The notes: generated from the sequence alone by a model not told the origin. A stretch of DNA of 64,000 nucleotides from Isoetes taiwanensis (GCA_021234155.1 JAJEKV010000040.1:12545072-12609071), one strand, 5' to 3'; positions 1 to 13,444 are shown, counted from the stretch's first letter. Numbers and translations: made by a program.

Positions 1-660
1 TGAACTTTAGAAAAGGCTAGTGTTTTTAAGGTTCCCCTATGTTTTATTTCCAGGACTTTTTCATGAGGAGTTATATTTAAGGTGAATCATCTATATAGCA
101 GACCAAAATGCCAGTGATGTGTTCTGCATAATTATTATCTAAATCCGAATTTTGGCCAGAGAAGCCCTCAATTCATCATCAAAGTCCCGCTTCAGACCCA
201 TAGAAAGCTTTAAGTTTTAATCAAGAAATTTGTAGTTGGTGGTAATCAAGTTTATGAAGTTTCAGGAAGTAGAATGTATAATAGTTGCCAGGTTGCCACG
301 ATGCAGGTGAACTCATAGCCATTGTAATCGGTGGTTGGCCAACTTGTTTTTGTTCTTGTTCTATCGTCTATGCTTGATCCACCCACCATCAGGTGTCTCA
401 TTCGAATAGATATCATCCTGCTCTTAAATAAGCTTATATGGAGCTCTTGCATGAAAGTTGAAATGGGACCTCTAATATCACATGCACAAGAAGAATGTCC
501 TTTTCTTCAAAGATAGCATTGGTAGTTATAAAGGGCAAACCATGAATATACATACTTGCAACATACGGGAGGCAAGGTATTCTTTTTACCTTTGATTTGA
601 TGTAATGTTTTTTTTTTCCAAAATTTTAACTAAGATAAAACTTGGAAAACAATATGTTAT
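1..660. other. AT-rich stretch without a recognisable gene
   Basis: Frequent stops occur in all frames, and the short open frames at 252-516 overlap on opposite strands with no familiar motif. It may be intron or 5' flank of the exon-like frame that follows at about 674. Confidence 0.4.
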
Positions 661-673
661 TTTAGACGATGCG

Positions 674-985
674 AGGGCAATATTGCAATTTGAGGATATG
701 GCAATTAACATTGAAAATGTGAATGCACAAATACAAAACATAGGCTACATGTGCAGGGTACTTGTTGAAACGAAATGTGGGCTGCTCGCAGAGATGATGA
801 ACAAGAGAAAGCAATCATGCTCTTATCACATAAGAAGTATAGAAACTGTTCTGGGACACTTCATTTATTCGAGATCCACACATCCTACTTTAGGGTTAGT
901 GATGTTGAATCAGGAGACCATTCATCCAGAATTAGTAGAAATTAGAAATTATTTGCAGGAATACTATGGCGGGAAAGAAACATGA
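674..985 (+). CDS. possible terminal exon of an unrecognised gene
   Basis: A reading frame stays open to a TGA at 983-985 and directly follows a pyrimidine-rich stretch ending in TTTTAG, as a 3' splice acceptor would. From the acceptor it encodes about 100 residues of mixed, soluble, helix-prone sequence (for example IENVNAQIQNIGYMCR, and later a stretch ending in NYLQEYYGGKET), with no membrane segment or known catalytic motif. An in-frame ATG upstream at 605 sits in a T-rich tract and looks unlike a true start, so I read this as the last exon of a gene whose earlier exons are upstream or outside the window. I do not recognise the family; it could also be a processed fragment or a chance frame. 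Confidence 0.35.
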   Translation, partial: RAILQFEDMAINIENVNAQIQNIGYMCRVLVETKCGLLAEMMNKRKQSCSYHIRSIETVLGHFIYSRSTHPTLGLVMLNQETIHPELVEIRNYLQEYYGGKET

Positions 986-2960
986 AAAAGATGCTTCAAG
1001 ATGGAGCAAGTTTCATCAATGGACCAGAATACTACTAATGATAAACATTCAATGTAAAAGAGCAAGTAAAACTTAGTATTGTATAAAATGTAAAAGAAAC
1101 TTTTCGAAGGAAAACTTAGTGTTGTATACTGGGGAAAAGGCTTTGTAACGTGATAACAGCAAACAAGGTGTTGTCGCATTATGGTTGCCTGCAAAAGCAG
1201 CATCAAAATCCATGGAACAATTAGATCAATCCGAGAATACTTCAACTACCTAAGCCCAAAATAAAAGGGTAGCTTGCACCTTCAAAGAGCCCATTGACTC
1301 TGGATTATGATGCCCTAGCTTGTTTTCTTTTGAAGACTAACCTGGACTTCTATTATTTTTCATGATGTAATATAGTATTCACACTTGTATCAGATAAAAT
1401 GAAAGCAATTGGCTCATGCATAGAAAGTTACCATGGAGTATAACTATTATAAAGAAAGGGTAATAACACGGGCGTTTGACTTGAAATACAAATAATCAAA
1501 CAAATAAAATGAAACAGTTGGCCCGTGCATACTAAATATAAAATAGGAACGTTGATATCTCCCCACTTTGGACCTCCCTCATGCCAACTCCAAAAACTAG
1601 CTCACAACAACCATACAAGATGCAATGTGTTGGTACCTTATTTTCATAGAACATATGTAAGCCCCATGTTATTTCCTATTATATCTATTTTCTATCGGTG
1701 CAAATGATATTGTAGCACAACACTAGAAAATCCACCAATTTATCATGCTTGCTCGGATCTTCAATTGGAGGTATTGTCCATATAAGGGATGTCAGCCTTA
1801 AGTAGCATTAGATACTTCTTCTACAGAACATTTATAAATCAACATTTGCCGTTTATATGCAAAACTAAGTTTTCAGTCAAACTGCTTGGGCCCAGGGTTC
1901 AAGTTTGACGGGCACCCCCTAATTTTCCAATGACAGGCACTTTTTTTTTGGGTCTTTCATATGACAGAACATTGATCAATTTGAACCTTTCAATTGACAT
2001 ACAAAAATTTTAATTGACGGAAGACCATTTTCAAATTATAAACTTAGAACAAAAAGGTAAGTTACATAGTAGTAACTACTAATATAAACATACAGTTAAA
2101 AAGTTAAGGGTAGCATCAACAACATAATTCAAGAGTCATCAAGAGACATTGCTGCTCTTTCTTTCTTTCTTTCTTCATTCCAAGCATCAAAGCATGCTTT
2201 CCATGCTTTCCAATCCACGTGTTCAAATGGTTTACTCACATGGAAGCCATCATAGTAGCATCCAACGTTTCCAAGCTCATGCGGGCCCTCATACCACTCT
2301 CAACGTTATTTTGGAGGGAGAAACCCCTTTCACAACATGCTGTGCTTCCCGGATTGACCATGCAACACTGTCATAGACTCATAAGTGCTGGAAAATATTT
2401 CGCCAACTAACTGTTGTTCCATCCTCCTCTCTACAAATAGTCCAAGCCACCAACATATTTTTATTCTTGGCTGCCCTGAAAAGTGTCCCAACAAAGTCTT
2501 CTCTCTCACTCAAAGTTGGCAGAGCAGAAATGACTTGAATTTCCCAAATTGGTGGGTTCATTAAGAAATGGGAGAATCTAGGAGGAATCAGAAATGTAGA
2601 AGTTTAAAAATATATTTTTTAATGTTACCTAATTCATTATTCTATTAGAGGTAAGGTACATTAACTCGATATGCCCATAAAATAACCCTAGTACTTATAC
2701 AAAAATGAAAGGCAAATTTATATTTGCGACCTTTCAAATGACATACACATTTTTTTTTTGCCTTTCTATATGACAGACAAATCGATAATTGTTACCCTTC
2801 ATATGCAGGGCAATTTTTTTTGCTGCCTGTTTTGACGGGAAAAAAAGCCAAAAACAGGCATGAAAGCCGTTAAACTTGAAGCCTGCTTGGGCCCAAGCCC
2901 CCTGTTTTCGACTTTTTGCTAGGCAATATTTCGAAGGCTAATCTATCTACGTGTCAAAAA
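986..2960. other. intergenic, low-information sequence
   Basis: No supported gene. Near 1885-2000 and 2700-2890 the same kind of T-rich text recurs (phrases such as TTTCAAATGACA and GACGGG beside runs of T), suggesting two diverged copies of an unclassified repeat. The short overlapping frames at 2149-2561 conflict between strands and look like chance. Confidence 0.35.
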
Positions 2961-2962
2961 AT

Positions 2963-3432
2963 CTGAGTTGGTTATGGCTTAAGCCATCTGATCATAATCT
3001 ACATTACCAGACGGTCTTCATAACTCGATGGCCGTTCTGGACCGTCGCCTGGTTAGAGCAGAAGATGCTCCACAAAGGTAAATCAGGGTTTTTTTTTAGC
3101 TCCTATTTATCGTAGCTTTATTTCAGCCTTAATTAAGATCATATATTCAAGATCATAGTTCCCGGCATCACAGGATAATTTGAGTTGGATGTGGCTTAAG
3201 TCATTCGATCATGATCTAGAATAGACTGTTTTTAGATTTTAATGGCCATTCTGGACCGTCGCCTAGTTTAGATCAGAAGATGCTCCACAAAGGTATGGAT
3301 CGTCGCCTATGGTTAGGTTAAAAGATGCTTCACAAAGGTAAATCAGGGTTTTACTAGCTCCTATTTATCGTAGCTTTACCCAGCCTTAATTAAGATCATA
3401 TTCAAGATTATAGTTCCCGGCATCACAGAATA
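2963..3432 (+). repeat. tandem direct duplication, about 215-250 bp units
   Basis: Copy 1 spans about 2963-3178 and copy 2 about 3179-3432. Both run through the same landmarks: a GAGTTGG..TGGCTTAAG start, GGACCGTCGCCT, AGAAGATGCTCCACAAAGG, AAATCAGGGTTTT, CTCCTATTTATCGTAGCTTT and a CCCGGCATCACAG end. Copy 2 also has a small internal duplication of the GTCGCCT...CACAAAGGTA part. The copies are diverged, so the duplication is not recent. Confidence 0.8.
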
Positions 3433-6400
3433 ATGACGTCCTGGCATTTGAGACGTGAGTTACCTTGCCATGCCATTTGCATTTCGGGTTCTCACTTTGG
3501 TATGGACCAACATGTCTATTTGCCAGAGTTTGCTCTGTAATCTGTGCAAGTTGATGTTTAGATGTGGTGGCGTCAGTTCTAGCTGCAAAGGCATGTGCAA
3601 TGCATTCTTTAGTAAAAACCTCTGCATGACATGATTAAAAGTTTTATCTGATGAACAAGGCCTGAGTGATAATTTCTCTGGTGCTAGCCTTTGTATGGCA
3701 ATTATGCAGTCTACGTTCTTAATTCGTCAACACAAAGGTATGCCAGTCTGTATGTCTCTTAAGTTTCCGGCTGCCGTCAATGCGTCAAATAAGAAGGAAT
3801 GATTTGAACTCAATGCACCAGCATATGGCTATGACTCTTTTAGATTAATTATTGGAATTTGAAGGACCAAAACGTTCCCCTTTGCTGTGATGTAGAACAA
3901 CAATGGTAGTCAATCCACATTTTGATCGATCTATCTTGCTGCTGGTGTGTTGCAGAACCAAAAATTCTATATGAAAATGCAGCATTCTGTATCTCTAATG
4001 TGGCTACTCATCGCTCTTTCAGCCTGCCATTTCCTTCCTAGGTTTACCTCAATCGATTATTATCAGCTCATAATGTTGCAGACTGATAAAGAGCGTATGT
4101 GTGTTGGCATCGTTTTTGAGGTTATGACGCTGCATATTGCTTTGTAAGCCTCCTATCTTTTCTTGGATTATAGGGTCTGTGCTTATACTCAGTATAATAG
4201 GGTACCTCTGCATAGGCATCGTCTAAACTAGTGGCTAGACATAGGCATCCTCTAAACTAGTGGCTAAACGCAGTATCCAGGCAATTGCATCAGCATATAT
4301 TTCTCATATTTAGGCCTGTGCATATGCTCAGTATAATAGGATACCTCTGCATAGGGATCCTCTAAACTTTTGACTAAGCTTCCCAAGGAGTACGGATGCA
4401 ATAGAATTGACAATTCCTTTTTGGAACAGTTAACTATCCATTTGGCGTTATTTAATTTGTTTGTTTGAAATTATTGTCTCGGTTTAGGCTCGGTGTGGTT
4501 TATCTAAATGATGTTGAAAATTAGTTGCTCATGTCCTTTCAAGAAAGTCTTGTCGCTTCCAACTTCGAAAGGTGCATGAGTCCTGTACCGGACCTCAACC
4601 TGCCATAACCTGTTGCAGTCATGTCCGCTAATTTTCTTCTTTTTTTGTTTGGTGGATGATGCTTACCTATCTAGTTCTTTCTCATGTAACTTCTATTTTT
4701 AAGATACTTGTTTGAGGATTTCTTATTACGCTTATGGACGATATTGCGTTACAGATATGTAGGTTTTTGCAGGTAGCTCAATTAGGTGGAAGGATTATCT
4801 CTTAAGGATCTTTAATCTGGTTCAAATGGAAACCTTGCTGGGGTTCTACCGTAAGTGCTTTTTTGTTTATTTACAGGTTATAAATTTCCGTAAAAAACTC
4901 TATTTCACTTTGTATCAAAGGCATGACTGTATGAAGAACCATAATATTCTAGACAACTTATGAAACAAAGCAAACAATTGTTAGGACTGCTAAGAACATC
5001 CACGTCCGCATGAATTTTTGGTGCTTATGACAAGCAGGTTTGCTAATGCACCATATTTTGCTCGAATGTTTAAGCATGAATGCAAGGGAAGGAGGCACAG
5101 AGAAGGAGGACCCTAATTGAAGTTATTTATGCCCTTCAGAATCTGGTAGAAAGTAAAGGATCATAGATGGCACAGGAAAATGCTATTCCATCACGGTTTC
5201 AGAGGGGCCTTACATCCTATGCCTGGGGGCAATTGAATTTGACTAACTAATTGAGTGTGTACGAACTTGTCAAGCAGAAGCTACTTAAAAATATTTCCAG
5301 AGATTTTTAGTTCAATTGCTGGTTCGAACCTCTTGTAGTTTAGCACATTGCTTGTTCTTACTTTTGGTAAAACTGGCCATACATGATTTAAATCGAAATT
5401 TTAGTAAGAAAGGAAACATCTACTAGCAGCTTCTAAAAATTCCTGCTTTAAATAACCATGATATATGATGAAAACAACAAAAATTGAGGGCCCAGTACAA
5501 CTGCATGGTACAACTGCATACAGTCCCAGATATGGTGATATGCTTGCACACACTGTTTAGTACGGCCAATGGTACAGATTTTTGTACATGAGATTGAGAT
5601 GCTGGTTTCTAGTGGGCAGAGAGGATAAGCTGCCACTCAATAGTACAGAAACGGTCGAGAGAAATGGCCTCTCGGCCATACAGTCCAACAATACAGTCCA
5701 ACAATATAATGAGAACATCAATGCTTTGCGAGGGAGATGTCTAAAGATTATTTACGTTTAACTTTTAGCTTGTCTTGTTCGGAGTTATGACGACGCATAT
5801 TGCTTTTTTGCAGAACTTGAACATGGGGCGACCTGCTATTGCTGAAAGTTTACGAAAACTTAAGAGTAAGAAGTAAGAATTCATTGTTGTATGGGTTTAA
5901 TTGATGAAGGTCATCATTGTTTTGATTCTATGTTACAAGATTAACTCTTTAGACCACTAGCAGATCATTGCAGATGCATGCTTTTACTTTTAGGCAGAGC
6001 ATGGCAAATAGTAATTGAGGGTTTTTTTAAGAAATACCAATAGAATTCTTGGGATGTTCTAAGTGCCACGAGAAAAATGCACCTTAGATCATATGTTTGA
6101 TGAATTCTGGGCAGATAAGAAGCAATTCTCATGAAATAGTTGGAGTTCTATGATAAACAAATAAAAAAGGATTCAGCCGATTAATGATCATCTTCAGGAA
6201 GGCAAGATGCTTGCTGCTTATGAAAGTCAGGCTTGTTTCAGTGAAGTAAGATCATGAATGATATTAGGCTGTGCTATTGGTTTAGTGGCTGTGTTTCCAG
6301 CTCAAGGAATATTTAGAAATAAGATTGCATACTTTCTGTCTCTGGCTACCAACTGTGGCAAATAAGAAACTCCTTCCTTTCTAGAATTCTTAGTCAAGTA

Positions 6401-8508
6401 CTCTGTTTGATCGCTCATAACCTGGGGATTACAGTTTGATATTTAAATTTTGGAGTGTCAAATCATTTCAGGAAATCATTACAAGAATCTTGTTGGAGAC
6501 TTTAATGCTCATATATGTCGATCTAGAACTTGAAAGTTATATTTTAAACAAGCTAAAACTTACTTTTTGAAGGGAAATTTATTGACTTCCTAGAATGAGA
6601 AAAAATATGTCTTCTGGAGCCTTGCAGCCATTTGCTTTCATCCTGCATCAATTGTAATATTGTTGCTCTGTCTCTACTTTATTTTTAGACACCAGACTAA
6701 TAATTCCATGGCAACATGTACTAGAACACTTGGTATAGTAGAAGACTGGCTAACTGCATAAATATTTGTAGATAGATTTTGATGTTCTTAGGGTGTCTAT
6801 AGAAAGTAAGCTTGTACAAGGCTTGACCTTGACAGCTAGGGAGCATTTAGCTGCCGCAATGAGTTCTGAATGGAAATTCCATTATAAAAGAATGCGTCAA
6901 CCAAGTTGCCTACCATCATTGCTATATGTATCTTCTTTGAGCTTGTTAAATATGCATATTTTGCTACAATTGGTGCACTTGCTTTAGTGGGCAACTTGAG
7001 GACAAATTTATGAATGCAGAAGCATACTGCACTGATGCAGGTTGGAAGGAGCATACTGCATTTAGTCACAAATATTTGGTTCATGGAACTCCAATATAGC
7101 CCTTGAATCATCATGTCACATGTAACAGAATTAATAGGGCAGCCGCTTTTTCCCATATCTGCAACAAAGTATCTAACACATTTTTTTTCGACTTGATTCA
7201 TGGATCCATCATCCAACAACAAAATTCTCAATCATCTTTGTTGAAACAATTTTTTTCCAACTTGCTCATGGATCCAGCGTCCAAATTTTGATTGACTTCA
7301 TTGGTGAGCGTGCTATGCTTTGCCATTGTATTGAAGCTGAAAAGCCCACTCCATTTGATTTAGCATTTTTGGCTCCAACAGTTCTCCAGAGAATAATAGA
7401 CGAACAGAGCTTGCTTATAAGCAGGAGTTTAAACGTTTCTCTTCCATCTTTTCTATACGCTTTTCTATTGCAAATATATGCATATGGAATTGGTTTCTTA
7501 TGTACATATTTCTTGTACAAGTAAAGCTTTTGTAGCCATTGATTCAGTGCATTCTATATATGTTTAAGATTCAAAATGCCTAGCTGTCATGTTAAATTCA
7601 TTTATCATATCCATATCATTTTTAACTTTTGTGCTGCTGATATTCTCCTTTTTTGCATTCTGCAGAGCCTATTGAATTTTGCATTCCCTTTTGCAGTAAT
7701 CTTCATTCTTACAGGCATTACAACTCTTTATAATACTGGATTAACATGTCGAGGACTAGTTTCTATGGTTGGCTCATTGCAGATGCTCTCACTTTGTTCC
7801 ATGTCCAATTTTTGCTATGGGTACCCCACATCTGGAGGTCTGTAGTTCTGGAGACATAAGCTGGCAGGAACAGAGTGGAGACCATTTGCATCCTGGATAA
7901 CTGGCTAGTATAGATCTAGCTTCCATCAAACGGTTGTATCATGCTACTTGGGTGACCTCATTTATGGTATTTAGACTACCTTCAGTCCTATTTATAGTTT
8001 AGTGCGGTACAAAAGGAACATTAAAATACATTTACAAAGCGGCTAGGCTAGGAAATATTAAGATGCTAGAACTATGAAGTGACATCAATGTTGCAAGAAG
8101 ATAAGGCATAATCATGGGTTCAACTCCCATGTAAGTGAAATATCAATGTAGGTAGAAAATGCACCTACATTTTCCACTTTTTTCTTAGCATCTAGTATCT
8201 TCTACACAACGGTATTCTTTTCACCGAGTCCAACAAAAGAATGTTTGCAATAAATGTCTTGTAGGAATATGTATTGTTTGGGACCTTGTAATACTAGGAA
8301 TTGAACATGCATTTGCTCGTAAGAACTCCTCAACAATCAGACATACTATGGAAGTGGAGAAGGATGTTGCCACCTATCAGTTAATTCTCTGAAATGTGAT
8401 TGTAAGACAGTGTTTTGCATATCGGATGCTCTCTTTCAAAAACAAAATAAAAGACCATATAACCGTTCCATCAGCTGATAATACCACCTTTTCGTGTTTG
8501 TGCTTACA
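3433..8508. other. long gene-poor interval, possibly intron or decayed repeats
   Basis: Reading frames above 60 codons here (for example 3947-4147, 5448-5636, 6836-7231, 7288-7524, 7576-7845) overlap each other on opposite strands, lack recognisable domains and show no consistent splice context. I see no supported gene. The interval could include 5' non-coding exons of the EFHC1-like gene that starts at 8530. Confidence 0.35.
4180..4372 (+). repeat. short local direct repeats
   Basis: The phrase CAGTATAATAGG-TACCTCTGCATAGG-ATC-TCTAAACT appears near 4190-4230 and again near 4330-4370. A shorter CATAGGCATC-TCTAAACTAGTGGCTA piece is itself repeated side by side at about 4213-4266. This is local slippage or a small tandem duplication with no coding content. 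Confidence 0.65.
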
Positions 8509-8529
8509 GGAAACTCGACCCACAAGAAC

Positions 8530-11453
8530 ATGGCAGGCAGTGATGAGCTCCCTCCTTTTTCCTTCTGCCATCCTGCGGTAGGTTCTTATTTTAAGTATTC
8601 ATTATTTCTGATAAAACCCATGCTTTCCTGATTAATTCAACTAATAAATTATCTTGCATGCATTTCAAAGCTTTAGGTTCAATTTTTCTTCATCTGGATG
8701 CAGGAGCAACCTCGGAAAAAACCCCAAAATCTTAATTTCTCAGATGGGTTCCGAGAAGTTCGAGATCCAGACAAACGAACACAAGATCGCTTGGCAATCA
8801 ATGAGTCCATGAAAGACTACTACCATGATCTTAGCTCTTGTGGACCATGTAACACTGGCGTAGCTATGCCAAAATGGCTTAAATATGATAGACAGGTAAA
8901 TTTAAAAGCAAAACAAGTTGCACAATGGGGGTAGAAAATATTACCTTGCTCAATGTCCCCTTCACAGGTATTGAGATTCTTTTGCTATTTCAAAGAGCCA
9001 GTTCATGAGCGTAGAGAAGAAAATTTTCGCGTTCGAAAATGTACCCTCTACTTCTATCTTGAAGACGGAAGTATGTACATATTGGTATGTTTTAAATCGA
9101 GGAATTACATCTCTTTCAAGGCACATGCATGTTTAATGTTCGTTTTTTTTTGCAGGAGCCAAGAGAACAAAATAGCGGAATCCTTCAGGTACAAAATGTT
9201 TATATTTATCACCTCTTTTGTTATTTTGATCAATATATTTATCCCAATCTATTTCAATCCTTTTCTCAGAAGGACTGAACAAATGATATTGTTTCATATG
9301 TAGGGTTCATTCTTGAAAAGGCATAAATTTCCTAAACCGGGTGGTGGATACTTCACTGTTGCTGATTTCCAGTTGGGGTCTGACATCACCATTTATAACC
9401 GCACTTTTCGGATCTGCAACTGTGATACTTTTACAAAGGTTGGACAATTAATAATGTATTAGAACCGTATAAGCTACTTTTAAACTTGTCCTTCATGTTC
9501 TTAATCTTTTTTGTTTGTTCAACCTTGCAGAGATACCTTTTGAAACATAGATTTGAACTTGGAAAAGAGGAAGATATTCCTGGTGAGCCACTCACAGCGT
9601 ACCGTGAGAGCCTGCAGAGGCACCGTCTCAAGTATCACAAGGACTATGCAAACAAACAGTTCTTGGAGAATGATGGCAAAGTACTTCGATTCTTTTGTGT
9701 CTGGGATGACCGTGCAGCCGTCTACGGAGATCGGCGGCCTTATGTAAGAAAATTAACATTCAATACAAACTTGTAGTTGAGCATAACAATAATGCAATGT
9801 TATTATTTATCTAGCATAGAATATTTACATATTCCATGCGTCACATTCCAGGTCCTTCATTATTTTTTGGCAGATGACACAATTGAGATTGTTGAGGTAC
9901 ATGAAAGGAATTCTGGAAGACCTCCTTTTTCTATGTTCTTGAGAAGATGCAGGTTGCCACGGGACATTCCGACGGACCTTTTAGGTAAATTTCAAAGTTC
10001 ACCCTTGTCTATGCGTTAATCAAAATACATGCAAACTCACTATAATGATGCCATCAGGAAAGAATATTGGTGCCACTTATCCAAAATCAGCATTCTACAA
10101 TGACAGTGACCTAGCAATAGGAAGTTATATTTCTGTCTACGGAAGGGATTTGCTTCTACATGACTGCGACGATTTTACCAGAAAATACTACAGACAGAAA
10201 TATGGAGTTACAGATGATATGCTTGATCCAGTTGAAGTCCAGGTACTAAATTAGGTTGTGTTGTAGAAGCAATTATTTTTTATGGAAACTCTGCTTCCTA
10301 CATCATCCATCTCTTTATTAATGGTTATTATATCTGATTATGATTCTCTGTATATAGGAGCCACCACCAGTACTAGCCAGAATGGAAGTTCCTCCCCATA
10401 ATGGATTTGGTGCAGACATTGATAGTTTGCAAAACTGCATCTCTTTGATTCCTAAACCATATTCCAAGGACTTAAATCAATTCCTCAATCAAGATGGAAA
10501 GGTCAGTAATGCTGAAATCCAGCTTACATATGGTTTGAAACTTTATTTCATGAGTTTTGATTGGCAGGTCATGGCATTTTCAGCAATTTTGGCAGAGGAT
10601 GAGACCCACAAAGTTCCAGCACCAGACAAGGGCCGATTATTTATTTTCAAGGTGAATAAAACGGATAGAATGATTCTAGCTATATCCAACTAAGATTGAT
10701 AAGTTTCTGAGAAGGTGATGATTAAGATAATACTAAATGAACTGGTCGAGTTTGCAGTACTTTCTATCAGATGACACAATTGGCATTTGGGAACCTCCTA
10801 TACGCAATTCGGGTATTGTTGGTGGAAAGTTCTTATCCCGAGAAGATGCACCTATGAAGCGTGGCTCAAAGAGGCCTTATAGACAAGAGGACATGGTTGT
10901 TGGAGCAAAAATAGACGTGCATAATCATCTATTTGTTTTGCTGGAAGCAGATGAATGGACTCTAAAATACATGGAAAACCATCCCCAAAGATTTCCCATG
11001 TCAGATCCTGGCTTGATCATAATGAAGGTATATTCTGCATGATTTCTCTACTCAAAAAGGACCAAATGTCAGCGTCTTACATGCATTTTGATATGTGTAG
11101 TTAACCTCTGAGATTAATAAGCTTCCTGAAGATGGCGTTCATCACCTCAAATACGATATGCCCTCTTCAGAAGTAGAGTGTAAAGGGTATCCATCTTTTA
11201 GAAAGCACTGCAGTTCGTCCAAGCTAATTAGGGATCCATTTCTAGAATAAACGTTTGATAACAATTGTTGTTATGTTGCAGAAAGCTAAAACCTTTTGAT
11301 TCGATCATTCCAATACTAGATCGAGCAGGTATTAAGTTGACAAAACAAGAGCTTGTAACACTTGATAGGCATGTAAAAAGAGGATTGGTGCCAGATGCCC
11401 CTACTGTACAAGCGCTTATTCTGAACATCGCGGCCAAGTCTATAAAGAATTGA
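8530..11453 (+). CDS. EFHC1: EFHC1/RIB72-like DM10-domain ciliary protein, 13 coding exons
   Basis: Coding exons joined at GT/AG sites: 8530-8577, 8704-8895, 8968-9084, 9156-9188, 9304-9438, 9531-9743, 9852-9984, 10058-10242, 10358-10501, 10568-10651, 10758-11027, 11101-11186, 11282-11453. They give one frame of 1812 nt (603 residues plus stop) with every phase agreeing. Three DM10 domains are visible, each starting V-L/M-R/A-F: residues about 81-177 (VLRFFCYF ... NCDTFTK), 226-335 (VLRFFCVWDD ... DCDDFTRKYY) and 400-507 (VMAFSAILAED ... EADEWTLKYM). Linker signatures EP..NSGIL, EVHERNSGR and EPPIRNSGI match the family. Members are microtubule inner proteins inside ciliary doublets; animal EFHC1 is about 640 residues. 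The C-terminus (from about 547) aligns in position with the family's EF-hand region, but I see no intact calcium-binding loop. The start is the first ATG of an exon whose acceptor lies at about 8509; further 5' untranslated exons are possible. Introns are short (about 67-129 bp). Confidence 0.93.
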
Positions 11454-12050
11454 ATTGTTTTATTGACAGAAAATTTTGACAAGTTTTGGCAGAAGGCCAT
11501 TGTAGTATAATAACCATCAAAAGATGTCATGAACAAGGAACATGTCTTCCATTATAAGACCAATCTCTGTGCGTACCCATTATATAACATTTTGAATGTT
11601 TAACGGAAGTTACATGTCTTCCCATTTAGAAGAGACATTATCTATTCAATCTGGCATATTAGATATGATGAAGATTGGGATGATAGAATCAACTAAGAAT
11701 GTAGTCTAGTAATAAGTAAACATGTGGATTACTTCTACAAGTGGTGGTTATTTTGGAGGAATAGAATATAATAAAATAGAATGAACTCTATCTCTACCCA
11801 TAAAGAAATGTTGTGTTGCAGTAATGATGATGTTAAGTCAGTTTGTGAAAATAAGCTCATTGCTAGAGCTAAATTAGCAATTGAAGATGAGCAATCAACG
11901 TTCCAAGGATGTAGCCCAAATGTATGCGCACATGCGACATGCACATGTTGCATGAGCATATGCTACATGCACATGCATATATGCACATGGGAGATGCCAC
12001 CAGGAACCGGGAACCAGGCATCTTGGAACAACAAATTGAATTCCATTGTG
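11454..12050. other. downstream flank of the EFHC1-like gene
   Basis: Contains the likely 3' untranslated region, then AT-rich DNA with a run rich in CATG/ACATGCACATG around 11930-11990. No gene is supported; the frames at 11735-12065 overlap on opposite strands and lack domains. Confidence 0.4.
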
Positions 12051-12054
12051 CCCA

Positions 12055-12130
12055 GGTTTGTCTAGTGGTAACATCTTAGTCCTAAAATAGTTATGCCTCG
12101 AGTTCGAGACTACTTAAAGCCACATTCTAT
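12055..12130 (+). mobile_element. tRNA-derived SINE-like head
   Basis: An A-box-like TCTAGTGGTAAC at 12061-12072 is followed 28 bases later by a B-box-like GAGTTCGAGAC at 12100-12110, the internal RNA polymerase III promoter layout of tRNAs and tRNA-derived SINEs. No cloverleaf or CCA-end context makes it a real tRNA, so a SINE head or tRNA relic is the better reading. The 3' boundary is not visible to me. Confidence 0.45.
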
Positions 12131-13110
12131 TGAAATATGATTTATATGTTAGTTCGATTTATATGCTATGAACTAACGACCACAGATTATTATTGGCTTT
12201 CTGGATTTTAGCCAAAACCAACAAAAACAAGGTCTCCCATAAACACTAAAGAAACACTAAAACGTTTTCAACGAAAACAATGTCTCTCATACAACCACAA
12301 GAGAACTGAAGGAACACTAAGAAGTTTTGAAAATTCAGAATGTACAGGTCCAGTTAAGGGTTCTTGATCATCAGAGGAGTGGAACACAATAGAAGCTTAT
12401 AGGACAATGGTGGAGAAGGACTTTACGATAATAGGTAAATGGTCCAGGTTATTACAGTAGTGAATGGGTAAATGATCTTACACGTGAGCCTTTATGTTTT
12501 GTACTCTTTATTTATAGCCCAACAGCTTAACCTCAAGTGTTGCCTTATCTCAAAGCCCGGGCTATCTACATGTCCAAAAAATCACTTGGACTAGAACAAT
12601 CCTGCAAAAAAGGAATGATTTGTCATATGAATACACCAACAAAGGAGGAATGTAGTGGTGCATGCACACAGGTTAGAGCTTAAACCAAACCAGATAGTTT
12701 AAGCATTTTATGGATTCAACTGCAATTGCAGATTGATATATTTATAAGCCTTCTGCCATAACATACCCAAGGTCGTGTGTTCAATGTCTCATTATGAAAG
12801 TGGCCATGATCATTGTAAAGTTGGTTGGAGAAAGACACATTTCAGCCATATTTTTCAGTGGTGGGAGGAAGGTCCCATCATGTTGCATGAGTTCCGGTTT
12901 CTCTTGGACATTAACACTCTCTTATGTCAACAAAATTATTATCGCTCATTGTTATCTTATCGCTCATTCCTAGCCATTGATCACAGTCATATTCCAATGC
13001 TTATTCCTTCTAATGCATTCCACACCGTCCAATAAATTCATGATGGGGTCAATCTGACATTTCCACCTCATCATAAGGTTTTTGAACCATTGGTAGAAGT
13101 CAACATACAA
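12131..13110. other. gene-free interval
   Basis: AT-rich sequence with short direct similarities (AACACTAA and AAAACAA phrases near 12220-12320). The frame at 12775-13035 has no domain or splice support. Confidence 0.35.
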
Positions 13111-13134
13111 GTTAATCACAAAGCATGATCCAAT

Positions 13135-13200
13135 GAAGGGGACTCGAATCCTTTGCCATAGTAGGCAGAATCAAAGTGTTAGCATAGTTGCACAGAATTT
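13135..13200 (-). mobile_element. tRNA-derived SINE-like head, reverse strand
   Basis: On the minus strand an A-box-like TGCAACTATGCTAAC (13193-13179) is followed by a B-box-like GGATTCGAGTC (13151-13141) with a spacing normal for tRNA-type pol III promoters. This is probably a second, different SINE or tRNA relic; it does not fold into an obvious tRNA. Confidence 0.4.
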
Positions 13201-13444
13201 ATAAACCAGCAACAACAAATGTTTTACAGGCAACTTTGACGAAGTGCAGTCAGCATTGCACATGAGCTATTCATCCAGCAACATTTCCACAAGAACCATA
13301 GCCTACAAACATGCAGAAGATAAGCAGAACATATAAAATGAATGAAAGCTTTGTTTCAGATTTACTTAAAGAGGTCCTTCAATGCAAACATAAGTTGTAG
13401 AAAATGTTATGCAGCCCATAGCTGACATGCAACTTACGCAATTA

